A stretch of DNA of 64,000 nucleotides from Verrucomicrobia subdivision 3 bacterium UBA693 (GTDB lineage: Bacteria; Verrucomicrobiota; Verrucomicrobiia; Limisphaerales; UBA8199), in NCBI GenBank assembly GCA_002298785.1, contig DBMR01000073.1, forward strand, positions 42,592 to 106,591, written 5' to 3'. Made by a program: the position numbers and the translations under genes. Within the stretch, counting starts at the first letter, position 1, and each line of letters begins with the position of its first letter. The notes under the pieces are model-generated. The model did not search any database. It was not told the origin of the DNA and was given only the letters and a program-made list of their open reading frames with translations. This document shows, one piece after another, positions 24,086-33,340 of the stretch.

Positions 24086-25988
24086 GCGACTGCTCGATCT
24101 TTACAACACGGAACTCCGGCACCTGCGCGAGACGGCTGCGGAGTTTGGACGCGATTTTCCCAAAGTGGCCGGCCGCCTGGCGATTGACCCGGAAGGCAAG
24201 GCGATCTGCCCCGATCCCTATGTCGAGCGATTGATGGAGGGATTCGCGTTCCTCGCGGCGCGAGTTCATCTCAAACTGGACGCGGAATTTCCACGGTTCA
24301 CGCAGGGGCTCCTCGAGACCGTCTATCCCGATTACCTCTGCCCGGTGCCCTCGATGGCCATGGTGAAATTTGAACCGGAGGAGCAGGAAGGGGCCCTGGC
24401 CGAGGGCTTTCCCATTAAACGCGGCACCCTGCTGCGGAGCCAATTGGCCAAAGGCGACCGCACCGCCTGCACTTTTTCGACCGCGCACGACGTGCGGCTG
24501 CTCCCGCTGACGATTGTCGAGGGACGATATTTCATTCGCGACATGGCGGAGCTGAATCTGCCGGCCGGGCTCGGGGCCCGGGCGGCGATCCGCCTGCGGC
24601 TGCGGTCCACGCTGGCCAAGGGCTTCAATGAAATTCGCGCCGATCCGCTCGTGGTTTACATCCGCGGCGCGGATGAATTACCGGGCCAGATTTACGAGCA
24701 AATCTTCGCGCACAAGGCGAAGCTGATCGTGAAGTCCCCTTCCCAGCGCAACCTGCCGCCGGTTATCCTGCCGGCCGATTGCCTCCGCCGGGTGGGTTTC
24801 TCTCCGGAACAGGCCCTGTTGCCCGCAGCCCCTCACAGCTTCGAAGGCTATCGCCTCATCCGCGAATATTTTGCATTCCCGAAACGCTTCATGATGTTTG
24901 AGATGGCGGGCTTCCAGAGCGCGCTGGCGGGAATCACGGGGGAAGAACTGGATTTGATCATCGCCCTGGACGAACCGGATACCCGGCTCGAAGGCAAAGT
25001 CGATAGGACATGCTTCGAGCTTTTCTGCACTCCGGCCATCAACCTTTTCGAAAAGACGCTCGACCGCATTCTGCTTTCGTCGCGCTCTTCCGAATTTCAC
25101 GTGGTCCCGGATCGCAACCGGCCGCTGGACTACGAGGTCTACCGGCTGACCGGCGTGACCGGTTATGGCGAGACCCCGGAACAGGAGCGCCAGTTCCTGC
25201 CATTTTATCGCGCGCGCGACACGGACCTGGACACCGCCTCGTTTTATACGCTCAACCGCCTGCCGCGGCTGTTCAGCGACCGCGAGCGATTGACCGGGCG
25301 ACGCTCCTCCTACGCCGGAACGGATGTCTTTATTTCCATTGTGGACGCGGACATGGCGCCCAGCCGGACGAACCTGCTCCAACTGGGGATCAAAGCGCTC
25401 TGCACGAACCGGCATCTGCCCATCCAGATGGCCAAGGGAATCGGACGGACGGACTTCACTATGGAAGTCAGCGGGCCAGTGGCGGCGATCCGGGTGATCG
25501 ACGGTCCCACCTTTCCCAAACCCAGCCTGGTCCTGGCCGGACAGAACCCCGAAAAGCCGAACGTGCCCTCGGGCCGGTTCGCCTGGCGGCTGATCAGCCA
25601 TCTGTCGCTCAACTATCTCTCGTTGCAGGACACCAGCCCGGAACGTGGCGCGGAAGGTCTGCGTGAGCTGCTGCGCTTATACGTCGATCCCAACGACCGC
25701 GAAATGCTCAAGGAAATCGACGGGATCAGGAGTGTGCGTTTCCAGGCAATCGTGCGGCGCGCGCCGGTTCCGGGACCCATCACCTTCGCGCGCGGGCTCG
25801 AGATCACGCTGGTCATGGATGAAACTTCATACGAGGGCCAGGGCGTGTTTGTGCTTGGAGCGGTGCTGGAGCAGTTTTTTGCGAAATACGTGGCCTTGAA
25901 CTCTTTCACTGAAACCGTGATTACCACGCAGCAACGCAAGGAGATCATGCGATGGCCGATCCAAATGGGCCGACAACCGATGCTTTAA
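24078..25988 (+). CDS. tssF: T6SS baseplate protein TssF (VasA/ImpG)
   Basis: A 636-residue baseplate wedge component. The N-terminus DERLLDLYNTELRHLRETAAEF, the nearby YVERLMEGFAFLAARVHLKLD, and RFTQGLLETVYPDYLCPVPS are hallmark TssF sequence. The central and C-terminal parts contain the usual FCTPAINLF, VYRLTGVTGYG and the RFAWRLISHLSLNYLSL segment. Two TssF associate with one TssG. ATG 24078 overlaps the end of tssE by eight bases. The stop overlaps the start of tssG by 37 bases, so tssE-tssF-tssG are tightly coupled. Confidence 0.95.
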   Translation: MDERLLDLYNTELRHLRETAAEFGRDFPKVAGRLAIDPEGKAICPDPYVERLMEGFAFLAARVHLKLDAEFPRFTQGLLETVYPDYLCPVPSMAMVKFEPEEQEGALAEGFPIKRGTLLRSQLAKGDRTACTFSTAHDVRLLPLTIVEGRYFIRDMAELNLPAGLGARAAIRLRLRSTLAKGFNEIRADPLVVYIRGADELPGQIYEQIFAHKAKLIVKSPSQRNLPPVILPADCLRRVGFSPEQALLPAAPHSFEGYRLIREYFAFPKRFMMFEMAGFQSALAGITGEELDLIIALDEPDTRLEGKVDRTCFELFCTPAINLFEKTLDRILLSSRSSEFHVVPDRNRPLDYEVYRLTGVTGYGETPEQERQFLPFYRARDTDLDTASFYTLNRLPRLFSDRERLTGRRSSYAGTDVFISIVDADMAPSRTNLLQLGIKALCTNRHLPIQMAKGIGRTDFTMEVSGPVAAIRVIDGPTFPKPSLVLAGQNPEKPNVPSGRFAWRLISHLSLNYLSLQDTSPERGAEGLRELLRLYVDPNDREMLKEIDGIRSVRFQAIVRRAPVPGPITFARGLEITLVMDETSYEGQGVFVLGAVLEQFFAKYVALNSFTETVITTQQRKEIMRWPIQMGRQPML

Positions 25989-26965
25989 TTGCCGAGTTGG
26001 AGCGCGAGCCGTACGCCTACGATTTCTTCGCGGCGCTGCGGCTCCTGCAACGGCTCTCGCCGGATGGTCCGCGTTTGGGCCACTCGTGGTCCCCGCGACA
26101 GGACCCGGTGCGGCTCGCGCAGAGTCCCGGCTTGGATTTTGCCCCGGCCGCGCTCGAAAGCCTGCGTCACAAGGACCCGGCGCGACCCGGGGTGCTGTTT
26201 TCCCGCCATTTCGGTCTGTTCGGTCCGAACGGCCCGTTGCCGCTGTGCCTCACCGAATACGCGCGCGACCGGATCCAGCATTTCGGCGACGCCACGTTCG
26301 TCAGTTTCTGCAACGTTTTCCACCACCGCCTGCTGTCATTCCTGTTTCGGGCCTGGGCGGACGCGCAGAAAACCGTCGATGCCGATCGAGCCCACGACCA
26401 ATGCTGGCCGCACTACGTGGGGGCCCTGGTGGGATTGGGCATGGAAAGTCTCGAAGGCCGCGAATCCGTGCCCGACCGCGCCAAACTTTACTTCGCTGGG
26501 CGCCTCGTGCATCACGCGCGGAACGCAGGTGGGTTGGAAGCGATCATCGAAGACTTTTTTGCCATCAAAGCCGAGGTGCACACGTTCGTCGGCCGCTGGC
26601 TGAACCTGCCCCAGGAATCCTTGTGCAAGGTGGGGCGGGATCGCGCTTCCGGTTGCCTGGGCCAAACCCTCATCGTCGGCGCGCGGGTGTGGACCACTCA
26701 AATGCATTTCCGCATCCGCCTCGGGCCAATGCGCCTGAGCGATTTGGAACGGCTGCTGCCCAACGGCGCCGCCTTCAAGCGGTTGAAAGACTGGGTCCGC
26801 CAATATGTCGGCGACCTGTTTTCCTGGGATGCGCAGTTGTTGCTGAAAAAAGACGAAGTGCCTTCGAGCCAGTTGGGTCGTTTCGGTCGACTCGGTTGGA
26901 CCACCTGGCTAAAAACCAAACCTTTCGAACACGACGCCGGCGACCTGGTGCTCGTGCCCACTTGA
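25952..26965 (+). CDS. tssG: T6SS baseplate protein TssG (VasB/ImpH)
   Basis: A 337-residue baseplate protein that joins the TssF dimer and TssE around VgrG. Landmarks are the N-terminal EPYAYDFFAALRLLQRLSPD, RLAQSPGLDFAPAAL, the FGLFGPNGPLPLCLTEYA motif, FCNVFHHRLLSFLFRAW, and the late KRLKDWVRQYVGDLFSWDAQ helix with the WTTWL ending. Length is typical. The overlapping start at 25952 inside tssF is supported because the family begins immediately after it. clpV follows after 43 bases. Confidence 0.95.
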   Translation: MADPNGPTTDALIAELEREPYAYDFFAALRLLQRLSPDGPRLGHSWSPRQDPVRLAQSPGLDFAPAALESLRHKDPARPGVLFSRHFGLFGPNGPLPLCLTEYARDRIQHFGDATFVSFCNVFHHRLLSFLFRAWADAQKTVDADRAHDQCWPHYVGALVGLGMESLEGRESVPDRAKLYFAGRLVHHARNAGGLEAIIEDFFAIKAEVHTFVGRWLNLPQESLCKVGRDRASGCLGQTLIVGARVWTTQMHFRIRLGPMRLSDLERLLPNGAAFKRLKDWVRQYVGDLFSWDAQLLLKKDEVPSSQLGRFGRLGWTTWLKTKPFEHDAGDLVLVPT

Positions 26966-27008
26966 CCTGAGCCGCCCGCAATACCCTTAACCACCAGACC
27001 CTAAGATT

Positions 27009-29795
27009 ATGTCCGACATCAAACGCACCACCCTCTTCGGCAAACTCAATCCCCTGGGCTACAAATCCATCGAAGCCGCAACCATCTTCTGCAAGATGCG
27101 CGGCAATCCCTATGTGGAGACGGTGCATTGGCTGCACCAGTTGTTGCAGCAGCAGGATTCCGATGTGCTCCGCATCATCCGGCACTTTGGCCTGGATGCC
27201 TCGCGCCTGGCGGCGGACCTGGTCGCGAGTCTGGACCGCCTGCCGCGTGGGGCCACGGCGATCAGCGACTTTTCTCCGCACATCGAGATGGCCATTCAGC
27301 AGGGGTACATTTACGCCACGCTGCTCTACGGCGAATACCAGGTGCGCACCGGTTACCTGGTCGTGGCCTTCCTCAAGACCGATTCTCTCCGCAATGTCTT
27401 TCTCGGCTCGTCCCGGGAGTTCGCCAAAATCAAAGCGGAACAATTGACCGATGATTTCGCCAAGATCGTGGCCGGTTCTCCCGAGGAAGTCATGCGGGCC
27501 AGCGACGGTTCCGGCCTCAGCGCGGGGGCGGCGCCGGGAGAAACCAGCGGCGCGATGGCGCCCGCCGAGATGGGCAAGCAGGAAGCCCTCAAACGCTTTA
27601 CCACCGACCTCACGGAGAAAGCCCGGAAAGGGGAAATCGATCCGGTTATCGGACGCGACGAAGAGATCCGGCAATGCGTGGACATCTTGATGCGCCGACG
27701 ACAGAACAACCCCATCCTAACGGGCGAAGCCGGTGTGGGCAAAACGGCGGTGGTCGAAGGTTTTGCGCATCGCATCCTGGCCGGTGACGTGCCCCCGTCG
27801 TTGCGGGACGTATCGGTGCGCTCGCTTGATGTCGGGTTGCTCCAGGCCGGCGCGAGCATGAAAGGGGAATTCGAACAACGCTTGCGGGGTGTGATCGATG
27901 AAATCCAGGCTTCGCCCAAGCCGATCATCCTGTTTATCGACGAGGTGCACACCCTGATCGGAACCGGCGGCAGTGGCAGCGATGCGGGGAATCTGTTAAA
28001 GCCGGCCCTGGCCCGCGGCACCTTGCGCACCCTCGCAGCCACCACCTGGGACGAATACAAGCGCCACATCGAAAAAGACCCGGCGCTCACTCGCCGTTTT
28101 CAGGTTGTTAAGGTCGAGGAGCCGGACGAAGCCAAGTGCGTGCGCATGATGCGCGCGGTGATGGTGCCGTTTGAAAAGCATCATAAAGTGCAGGTGCTGG
28201 ACGAAGCCATCGAGTCGTCGGTACGGCTGTCGCATCGCTACATCGCCGGCCGTCAATTGCCGGACAAAGCCGTCAGCCTGATCGATACCGCGGCCGCCCG
28301 CGTGGCGGTGAGCCAGCATGCCGTGCCGCCCGAAGTGGACGATTGCCGTCGCCGGATCCAGGCCCTGAATACCGAACTTGAAATCCTGGATCGCGAGACC
28401 GCCACCGGGCTCGATCACCAGGCGCGCGTGACAGAAATCGACGCGAAGCTCGCGCAGGAGAAAGAGGAACTGCAGGAACTCGAGAAACATTGGAACGAGG
28501 AAAAGCAGTTCGTCGAAAAGATTCTGGATTTGCGCTCGAAATTGCGCGCCGCGGGAGTCGGACCGGATGACGCACTGAAGGCGGCCAGCGCAACTGCGTC
28601 CACAGCACCCGCAACCACGCCGACACCGACACCGGCGCCAGCGCCCACGGCCGCACCGGCGCCCGCGACCGGCGGAAATGGCAACGGCCATCTTACCGAG
28701 GAGCAACGAGCTCAACTGTTGACCGAATTGAAAGCCGCGCAGGAAAGCCTGAAGCAATTTCAAGGCGAGTCGCCGTTGGTGTTCCCGAGCGTGGACGCCA
28801 ATGCCATCGCCAGTGTCGTGGCGGACTGGACTGGCATCCCGGTGGGGCGCATGGTCAAGAACGAGATCGAGCAGGTGCTGCGTCTGGCGGACATTTTGGA
28901 ACGGCGGGTCATCGGTCAGCGACACGCGCTGGAAACCATCGCCCGCCGCATTCAGACCAGCCGCGCGCAATTGGACAATCCGAATCGACCGATCGGTGTC
29001 TTCATGCTCGTCGGACCCAGCGGCACCGGTAAAACGGAGTCCGCGCTTACCCTGGCCGAAGCGTTGTATGGCGGCGAGCAGAACATGATCTCCATCAACA
29101 TGAGCGAGTTCCAGGAAGCGCACACGGTTAGCACTTTGAAAGGTTCGCCCCCGGGTTACGTGGGCTACGGAGAGGGCGGGGTGCTGACCGAGGCGGTGCG
29201 GCGGCGTCCTTACAGTGTCGTGTTGCTGGACGAGGTGGAAAAGGCGCACCCGGATGTGCACGAGATCTTTTTCCAGGTGTTCGACAAGGGCTGGATGGAA
29301 GACGCCGAGGGCCGTTATATCGACTTTAAGAACACGATCATCATTCTCACGAGCAACGCCTCCCAGGACGTGATCATCAACCTCTGCAAGGATCCCGAGT
29401 TGATGCCGAGCGCGGACGGCCTCGAGAAAGCGATGCGCGGGCCGCTGACGAAAGTATTTCCCGACGCCTTGCTGAACCGGTTGGTGGTGGTGCCGTTTTA
29501 TCCGATCACCAAGGAGGTGCTGCATCGCATCATTAAACTGAACCTGAGCCGGGTCGAGAAACGGGTGAAGGAAAACCACAAGGTGCCGTTCACCTACGAG
29601 GAAACCGTGCCGGAACTCATCGGGCAGCGCTGCACGGAATTGGAGCGGGGCGCGCGCATGGTCGATGCCATGATCACCAACACCATGCTGCCGGAGATTG
29701 GTCGTGAATTCCTGGGCCGGCTGGCGGCCGGACAGGAGGTCAAACGGGTGCACATCTCCGCCCAGGATGGCAATTTCAAGTATGCGTTTGACTAG
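27009..29795 (+). CDS. clpV: T6SS AAA+ ATPase ClpV (TssH), with Ala/Pro/Thr-rich insert
   Basis: A 928-residue double-AAA+ unfoldase that disassembles contracted TssBC sheath. The N-domain (about 1-150) is followed by AAA1 (Walker A GEAGVGKT near 239, Walker B IILFIDEVHTL), a coiled-coil middle domain, AAA2 (Walker A GPSGTGKT near 669, Walker B VVLLDEVEKA) and the ClpB-type C-domain. Between the middle-domain helix and AAA2, about residues 525-560, lies a run almost wholly of Ala, Pro and Thr ending GGNGNG. This is unusual and looks like a flexible linker. ClpB chaperone identity is unlikely because of the T6SS position and the N-domain start LFGKLNPLGYKSIEAATIFC. Confidence 0.95.
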   Translation: MSDIKRTTLFGKLNPLGYKSIEAATIFCKMRGNPYVETVHWLHQLLQQQDSDVLRIIRHFGLDASRLAADLVASLDRLPRGATAISDFSPHIEMAIQQGYIYATLLYGEYQVRTGYLVVAFLKTDSLRNVFLGSSREFAKIKAEQLTDDFAKIVAGSPEEVMRASDGSGLSAGAAPGETSGAMAPAEMGKQEALKRFTTDLTEKARKGEIDPVIGRDEEIRQCVDILMRRRQNNPILTGEAGVGKTAVVEGFAHRILAGDVPPSLRDVSVRSLDVGLLQAGASMKGEFEQRLRGVIDEIQASPKPIILFIDEVHTLIGTGGSGSDAGNLLKPALARGTLRTLAATTWDEYKRHIEKDPALTRRFQVVKVEEPDEAKCVRMMRAVMVPFEKHHKVQVLDEAIESSVRLSHRYIAGRQLPDKAVSLIDTAAARVAVSQHAVPPEVDDCRRRIQALNTELEILDRETATGLDHQARVTEIDAKLAQEKEELQELEKHWNEEKQFVEKILDLRSKLRAAGVGPDDALKAASATASTAPATTPTPTPAPAPTAAPAPATGGNGNGHLTEEQRAQLLTELKAAQESLKQFQGESPLVFPSVDANAIASVVADWTGIPVGRMVKNEIEQVLRLADILERRVIGQRHALETIARRIQTSRAQLDNPNRPIGVFMLVGPSGTGKTESALTLAEALYGGEQNMISINMSEFQEAHTVSTLKGSPPGYVGYGEGGVLTEAVRRRPYSVVLLDEVEKAHPDVHEIFFQVFDKGWMEDAEGRYIDFKNTIIILTSNASQDVIINLCKDPELMPSADGLEKAMRGPLTKVFPDALLNRLVVVPFYPITKEVLHRIIKLNLSRVEKRVKENHKVPFTYEETVPELIGQRCTELERGARMVDAMITNTMLPEIGREFLGRLAAGQEVKRVHISAQDGNFKYAFD

Positions 29796-29846
29796 GGTCG
29801 CTGGCCGTGGGGAAACGGCCTGGAACCACCTTCAGCCTAAAAGCGA

Positions 29847-30746
29847 ATGGCCTATTCCGTATCCAGAATTCTTAAGGGCCTGGAGCCGTGGGACCCGGCT
29901 CCGCGCACGTGCGGACCGCTCGGCATCAATGACGCCGCGGATCCCTTCAGCCCGATCTGGGGTGACACGCCCGGAAGTCTGGGCCTGAACGATTGGGCGG
30001 TGCCTGAGGCCAGTCCGGTGGTCGCGGCCCAGAACGTGACCGGCGAGCAATTGTCGCGAATGGTGCCCAGCCTGGGAGCCGCGGCCAACGAAGTCGCCCC
30101 GAATCTTTCCGCCGCGTTGCGGGAGGCCCAGGTCGACACGGAGGTGGGAAAAGCCATGTTTGTGGCGCAGGTGGCGGTGGAAAGCGCGAACTTCACCAAA
30201 TTAGAGGAAGGTGGCGGCAAAACGGTTTATAACAGCGAGACCGGGGAGCGCTCAAGTTACAAAGAATATCTCAAGACCAAAGAGGAGGATCGCGATCCTG
30301 ACGACAAGGTCTACGACTACTTCTTCTTCATGTATGACAAAGACTCGCCATCAGAGAATCGCAAGAAAGTCGCGGCCAAGCTGGGAAACACGAAAGCTGG
30401 GGACGGCGCGCGCTATCGCGGGCGGGGGTACATTCAATTGACCGGGAGAAGTAATTACCGGGAGGCGGGTGCGGCACTTAAGCTGCCGCTGGAAGACCAG
30501 CCGGACCTGGCGAGCGAACCGGCCAACGCGGCCCGAATTGCGGGGTGGTATTGGCGAAAGCGCAATCTGAACCGCTACACGAGGTTTGACACCAACGCCA
30601 ATTTCCGGGCGGTGACCAAGGGGATCAACGGCGCCGAAGACGCCCCGGAGACGCATTTGGCCAAGCGTCAGGAAATTTATTCTGCCGCCAAGACGGTCCT
30701 GGGATTAAATACGACGGCGGCGAAAACCGGGTCGATAATCCCATGA
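29847..30746 (+). CDS. GH19-type peptidoglycan hydrolase, probable T6SS effector
   Basis: A 299-residue protein with no signal peptide. Residues about 85-280 form a GH19 lysozyme/chitinase domain of the endolysin kind: FVAQVAVESANF with a catalytic-type glutamate, and GARYRGRGYIQLTGRSNYREAG, the GH19 signature. The N-terminal about 60 residues contain two similar units, GPLGINDAADP and GSLGLNDWAVP, of unknown role, perhaps for loading. It sits between clpV and vgrG, which suggests delivery by the T6SS into the target periplasm. No immunity gene is adjacent. Alternatives are a phage-derived endolysin or a cell-wall remodelling factor used in T6SS assembly. Confidence 0.82.
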   Translation: MAYSVSRILKGLEPWDPAPRTCGPLGINDAADPFSPIWGDTPGSLGLNDWAVPEASPVVAAQNVTGEQLSRMVPSLGAAANEVAPNLSAALREAQVDTEVGKAMFVAQVAVESANFTKLEEGGGKTVYNSETGERSSYKEYLKTKEEDRDPDDKVYDYFFFMYDKDSPSENRKKVAAKLGNTKAGDGARYRGRGYIQLTGRSNYREAGAALKLPLEDQPDLASEPANAARIAGWYWRKRNLNRYTRFDTNANFRAVTKGINGAEDAPETHLAKRQEIYSAAKTVLGLNTTAAKTGSIIP

Positions 30747-30759
30747 ACCTTATCGCACC

Positions 30760-30788
30760 TTGATATAGAGCATCTTAGAGGCTACTGT
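30760..30788 (+). promoter_or_regulatory. Possible promoter upstream of vgrG
   Basis: TTGATA (30760-30765) and TACTGT (30783-30788) are separated by 17 bases and lie just before the vgrG ATG at 30811. If real, the spike and cassette genes could be transcribed independently of the tss operon. Predicted by eye only. Confidence 0.35.
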
Positions 30789-30810
30789 TAACTCATAACC
30801 CTGAAACCGC

Positions 30811-32880
30811 ATGGCCATTAATCAATCCAACCGGTTGCTGGCGATCACCACCGCCGCGGGTGACGATGTGCTGGCAGTGCGGTCGGTTGTCATCCAGGAG
30901 GAAATCAGCCGGCCTTTCCAAATTGAAGCGGAACTCAGCAGCGAGACGGGCAAGCTGAATCTTGACGACGTGGTCGGTAAAAATGTCACCATCCGCCTGG
31001 CCATCGGAGAGGACAAAACCCGGTATTTTAACGGGGTGGTGAACCGCCTGGTGCAAGTGGCCAACAAAGGCGGTTACGCCCAATACCGGGCCAGCATCGT
31101 GCCCTGGCTCTGGTTCCTGACGCGCACTTCCGACTGCCGCATCTTCCAGGCAAAAACCGCGCCGAAAATCATCGAAGAGGTCTTCAAAGGCCACGGATTC
31201 AGCGATTATAAGCTCAGCCTGACCGAGACTTATCCCGAATTGGAATACTGCGTGCAATACCGTGAGACGGATTTCAATTTCGTCAGCCGGTTGATGGAGC
31301 AGGAAGGAATTTACTATTTCTTTGCACACGAAAACGGCAAGCACACCCTGACCCTGGCGGATTCAATCAGCGCCCATAAACCTTTCCCCGGTTACCAGGA
31401 AATCCTATTTCATGAGCTGGAGAAGGGCGCCACGGGTCGCGAGGTCATTTCGGATTGGACGGTCGAGAAGCAGGTGCAACCGGTGGCGTGCGCGCTGAAT
31501 GACTTTAACTTCGAAAAGCCGAAGACTTCTTTGCAGGCCCAGACCAATGTCTCGCGCAAGCACGGCATGGCGCAATTTGAGATTTACGATTATCCCGGGG
31601 AGTACCAGGAAGCAAGCGAAGGCGACCGCCTGGCCAATGTGCGCCTCCAAGAGTTGCAAACCCAATATGAAACGCTGCACGGCCAGGGAGGCAGCCGCGG
31701 GGTGGCCGCCGGGTGTCTCTTCACTCTGAAAGGCCACGCCCGAAGCGATCAAAACCGCGAGTACCTCGTCACGGGAACCTCGCTCCACGCCGATGCCGGC
31801 GAGTTTGCCACCACCACCGAAGGTGCGGGTGAATTCTTCACGTGCAGCTTCACCGCCATTGACAAAACCCAGCAGTTTCGCCCGGCCCGCCTCACGCCCA
31901 AACCTTCCATCCAGGGACCGCAAACCGCATTCGTCGCCGGTCCGAAGGGCGAAGAGATTTACCCGGACAAGTATGGACGGGTGAAAGTCCAATTCCATTG
32001 GGATCGCTACGGCAAGGGGGAGGAGAATTCATCCTGCTGGATTCGCGTCTCGAGCGAGTGGGCGGGGAAAAAGTGGGGCGCCATTTACCTGCCGCGCATC
32101 GGCCAGGAAGTAATCGTGGAGTTTCTCGAAGGCGACCCGGACCGTCCGATCATTACTGGGCGCGTCTACAACGCGGAGGCCATGCCGCCATACGACCTGC
32201 CGGGCAAGGCCACCATCTCCACGCTCAAATCCAACACCAGCAAAGGCGGTGGCGGCTTCAACGAACTACGGTTCGAGGACAAGAAAGGTGAGGAGCAGAT
32301 TTATTTGCACGGGGAAAAGAACCTCGATATCCGCATCAAGAATGACTCCTTCACGACGATTGAGAATAATCAGCATCTCATGGTCAAAAAGGACCAGTTC
32401 GAACATGTCAAAAACGAGCGCCATGAAACCGTGGATGCCGATCACATGGAGCAGATTGGCAAAGACCGCCACCTCAAGGTGGCGGGGAAGGAAGCCAAGG
32501 CGGTGGATGGCACATTGTCGCTAACGGTCAAAGACGATGTCGCCGAGGTGTTCAAATCCAACCATTCCGAGGAGACGACAAAGGATTATTATTTGAAGGC
32601 GGACAACGTGGTCATCGAGGGCATGACCAATGTGACCATCAAGGTGGGCGGGTCGTCGATCGCGATTGCCGCCGATGGCATCGCGCTCAAGACCGATGGC
32701 CTGGTGAAAATTGAATCCGGAACCACCGCTGACCTAAAGTCTGGTACCGGGATGACACTGGACGCGGGCACGACGCTCAATGCCAAAGGCGGAGCGAGCG
32801 CCGAAATCAAGAGCCCGGCGACCACCGTCAAGGGCGACGGATCCCTCACCCTGAAGGGCGGCATGGTGCAAATCAATTGA
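30811..32880 (+). CDS. vgrG: T6SS spike protein VgrG (TssI)
   Basis: A 689-residue spike protein that trimerises at the tip of the Hcp tube and carries PAAR and effectors. The gp27-like part (about 1-370) contains YRASIVPWLWFLTRTSDCRI and QYRETDFNFVSRLMEQEGIYY. The gp5 OB-fold (about 385-450) has GRVKVQFHWDRYGKGEENSSCW and ends in RIGQEVIVEFLEGDPDRPII. The C-terminal about 220 residues are beta-helical repeats without an added enzymatic domain, so this is not an evolved VgrG. The small transthyretin-like gene begins nine bases later, linking spike and first cassette. Confidence 0.96.
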   Translation: MAINQSNRLLAITTAAGDDVLAVRSVVIQEEISRPFQIEAELSSETGKLNLDDVVGKNVTIRLAIGEDKTRYFNGVVNRLVQVANKGGYAQYRASIVPWLWFLTRTSDCRIFQAKTAPKIIEEVFKGHGFSDYKLSLTETYPELEYCVQYRETDFNFVSRLMEQEGIYYFFAHENGKHTLTLADSISAHKPFPGYQEILFHELEKGATGREVISDWTVEKQVQPVACALNDFNFEKPKTSLQAQTNVSRKHGMAQFEIYDYPGEYQEASEGDRLANVRLQELQTQYETLHGQGGSRGVAAGCLFTLKGHARSDQNREYLVTGTSLHADAGEFATTTEGAGEFFTCSFTAIDKTQQFRPARLTPKPSIQGPQTAFVAGPKGEEIYPDKYGRVKVQFHWDRYGKGEENSSCWIRVSSEWAGKKWGAIYLPRIGQEVIVEFLEGDPDRPIITGRVYNAEAMPPYDLPGKATISTLKSNTSKGGGGFNELRFEDKKGEEQIYLHGEKNLDIRIKNDSFTTIENNQHLMVKKDQFEHVKNERHETVDADHMEQIGKDRHLKVAGKEAKAVDGTLSLTVKDDVAEVFKSNHSEETTKDYYLKADNVVIEGMTNVTIKVGGSSIAIAADGIALKTDGLVKIESGTTADLKSGTGMTLDAGTTLNAKGGASAEIKSPATTVKGDGSLTLKGGMVQIN

Positions 32881-32889
32881 GGTCCGGTT

Positions 32890-33291
32890 ATGCCGTCGCC
32901 GAAAAGTGGAAAAGCAGGCAGGGCAGTGGCCCCCGCCGAACCGAAGAAGCCCGAAGAGGCCGATAAGGCAGATCCTGGAGAAGTGGAGAAGATAAAAGCC
33001 GAGCAGCGCAAAGCCAAGACCGGCAAATATGGCGCGGTAAAGGTGCATCCCTACAAACCTCCCAAGACGCAAGAGGAAAGCGAAAAGAGGCCAAGCTGGA
33101 TTGAAATAAAGCTCGTGGACGAAGATGGGCAACCCGTGCCAGGGGAGGAGTATTCAATCAAATTGCCCGACGGCTCCGTAGCGCAGGGCACGCTCGACGA
33201 AAAAGGCTTCGCCAGGGTCGATGGCATTGAGCCTGGGAGCGCGGAAGTGAGTTTTCCGAACCTGGATCAGGAAGGCGTCAAAGCGTGTTGA
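32890..33291 (+). CDS. Small transthyretin-like cassette protein, copy A
   Basis: A 133-residue protein with no signal peptide, the first of three paralogues here (others start at 37524 and 40022). A conserved N-terminus MPSPKSGKAG leads into a charged linker (ADPGEVEKIKAEQRKAKTGKYG). The C-terminal half is a beta-rich domain (SWIEIKLVDEDGQPVPGEEY, TLDEKGFARVDGIEPG) of the carboxypeptidase-regulatory/transthyretin-like kind. Such domains are known as extensions of PAAR and VgrG proteins. It begins nine bases after vgrG. A role as adaptor or spike extension that docks the next cargo is inferred from its repeated position. There is no enzyme motif. Confidence 0.78.
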   Translation: MPSPKSGKAGRAVAPAEPKKPEEADKADPGEVEKIKAEQRKAKTGKYGAVKVHPYKPPKTQEESEKRPSWIEIKLVDEDGQPVPGEEYSIKLPDGSVAQGTLDEKGFARVDGIEPGSAEVSFPNLDQEGVKAC

Positions 33292-33340
33292 GGCGCAAAG
33301 AATTTTCGCAGAACCGCTCCACGATGAAAGCTCGTGATCT

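Noticed and set aside
27996..29753. 585-codon minus-strand frame inside clpV
   Set aside because: Shadow of a very well supported clpV; histidine- and arginine-rich with no domain.
20078..29795. Extracellular contractile injection system or phage tail instead of T6SS
   Set aside because: Hcp, TagJ, ClpV, TssE, TssF, TssG and a gp27/gp5-type VgrG with PAAR together define a T6SS; no tail-fibre or tape-measure genes are seen.
30811..32880. Evolved VgrG with C-terminal toxin
   Set aside because: The C-terminal region is beta-helical repeat only, with no added catalytic motif.
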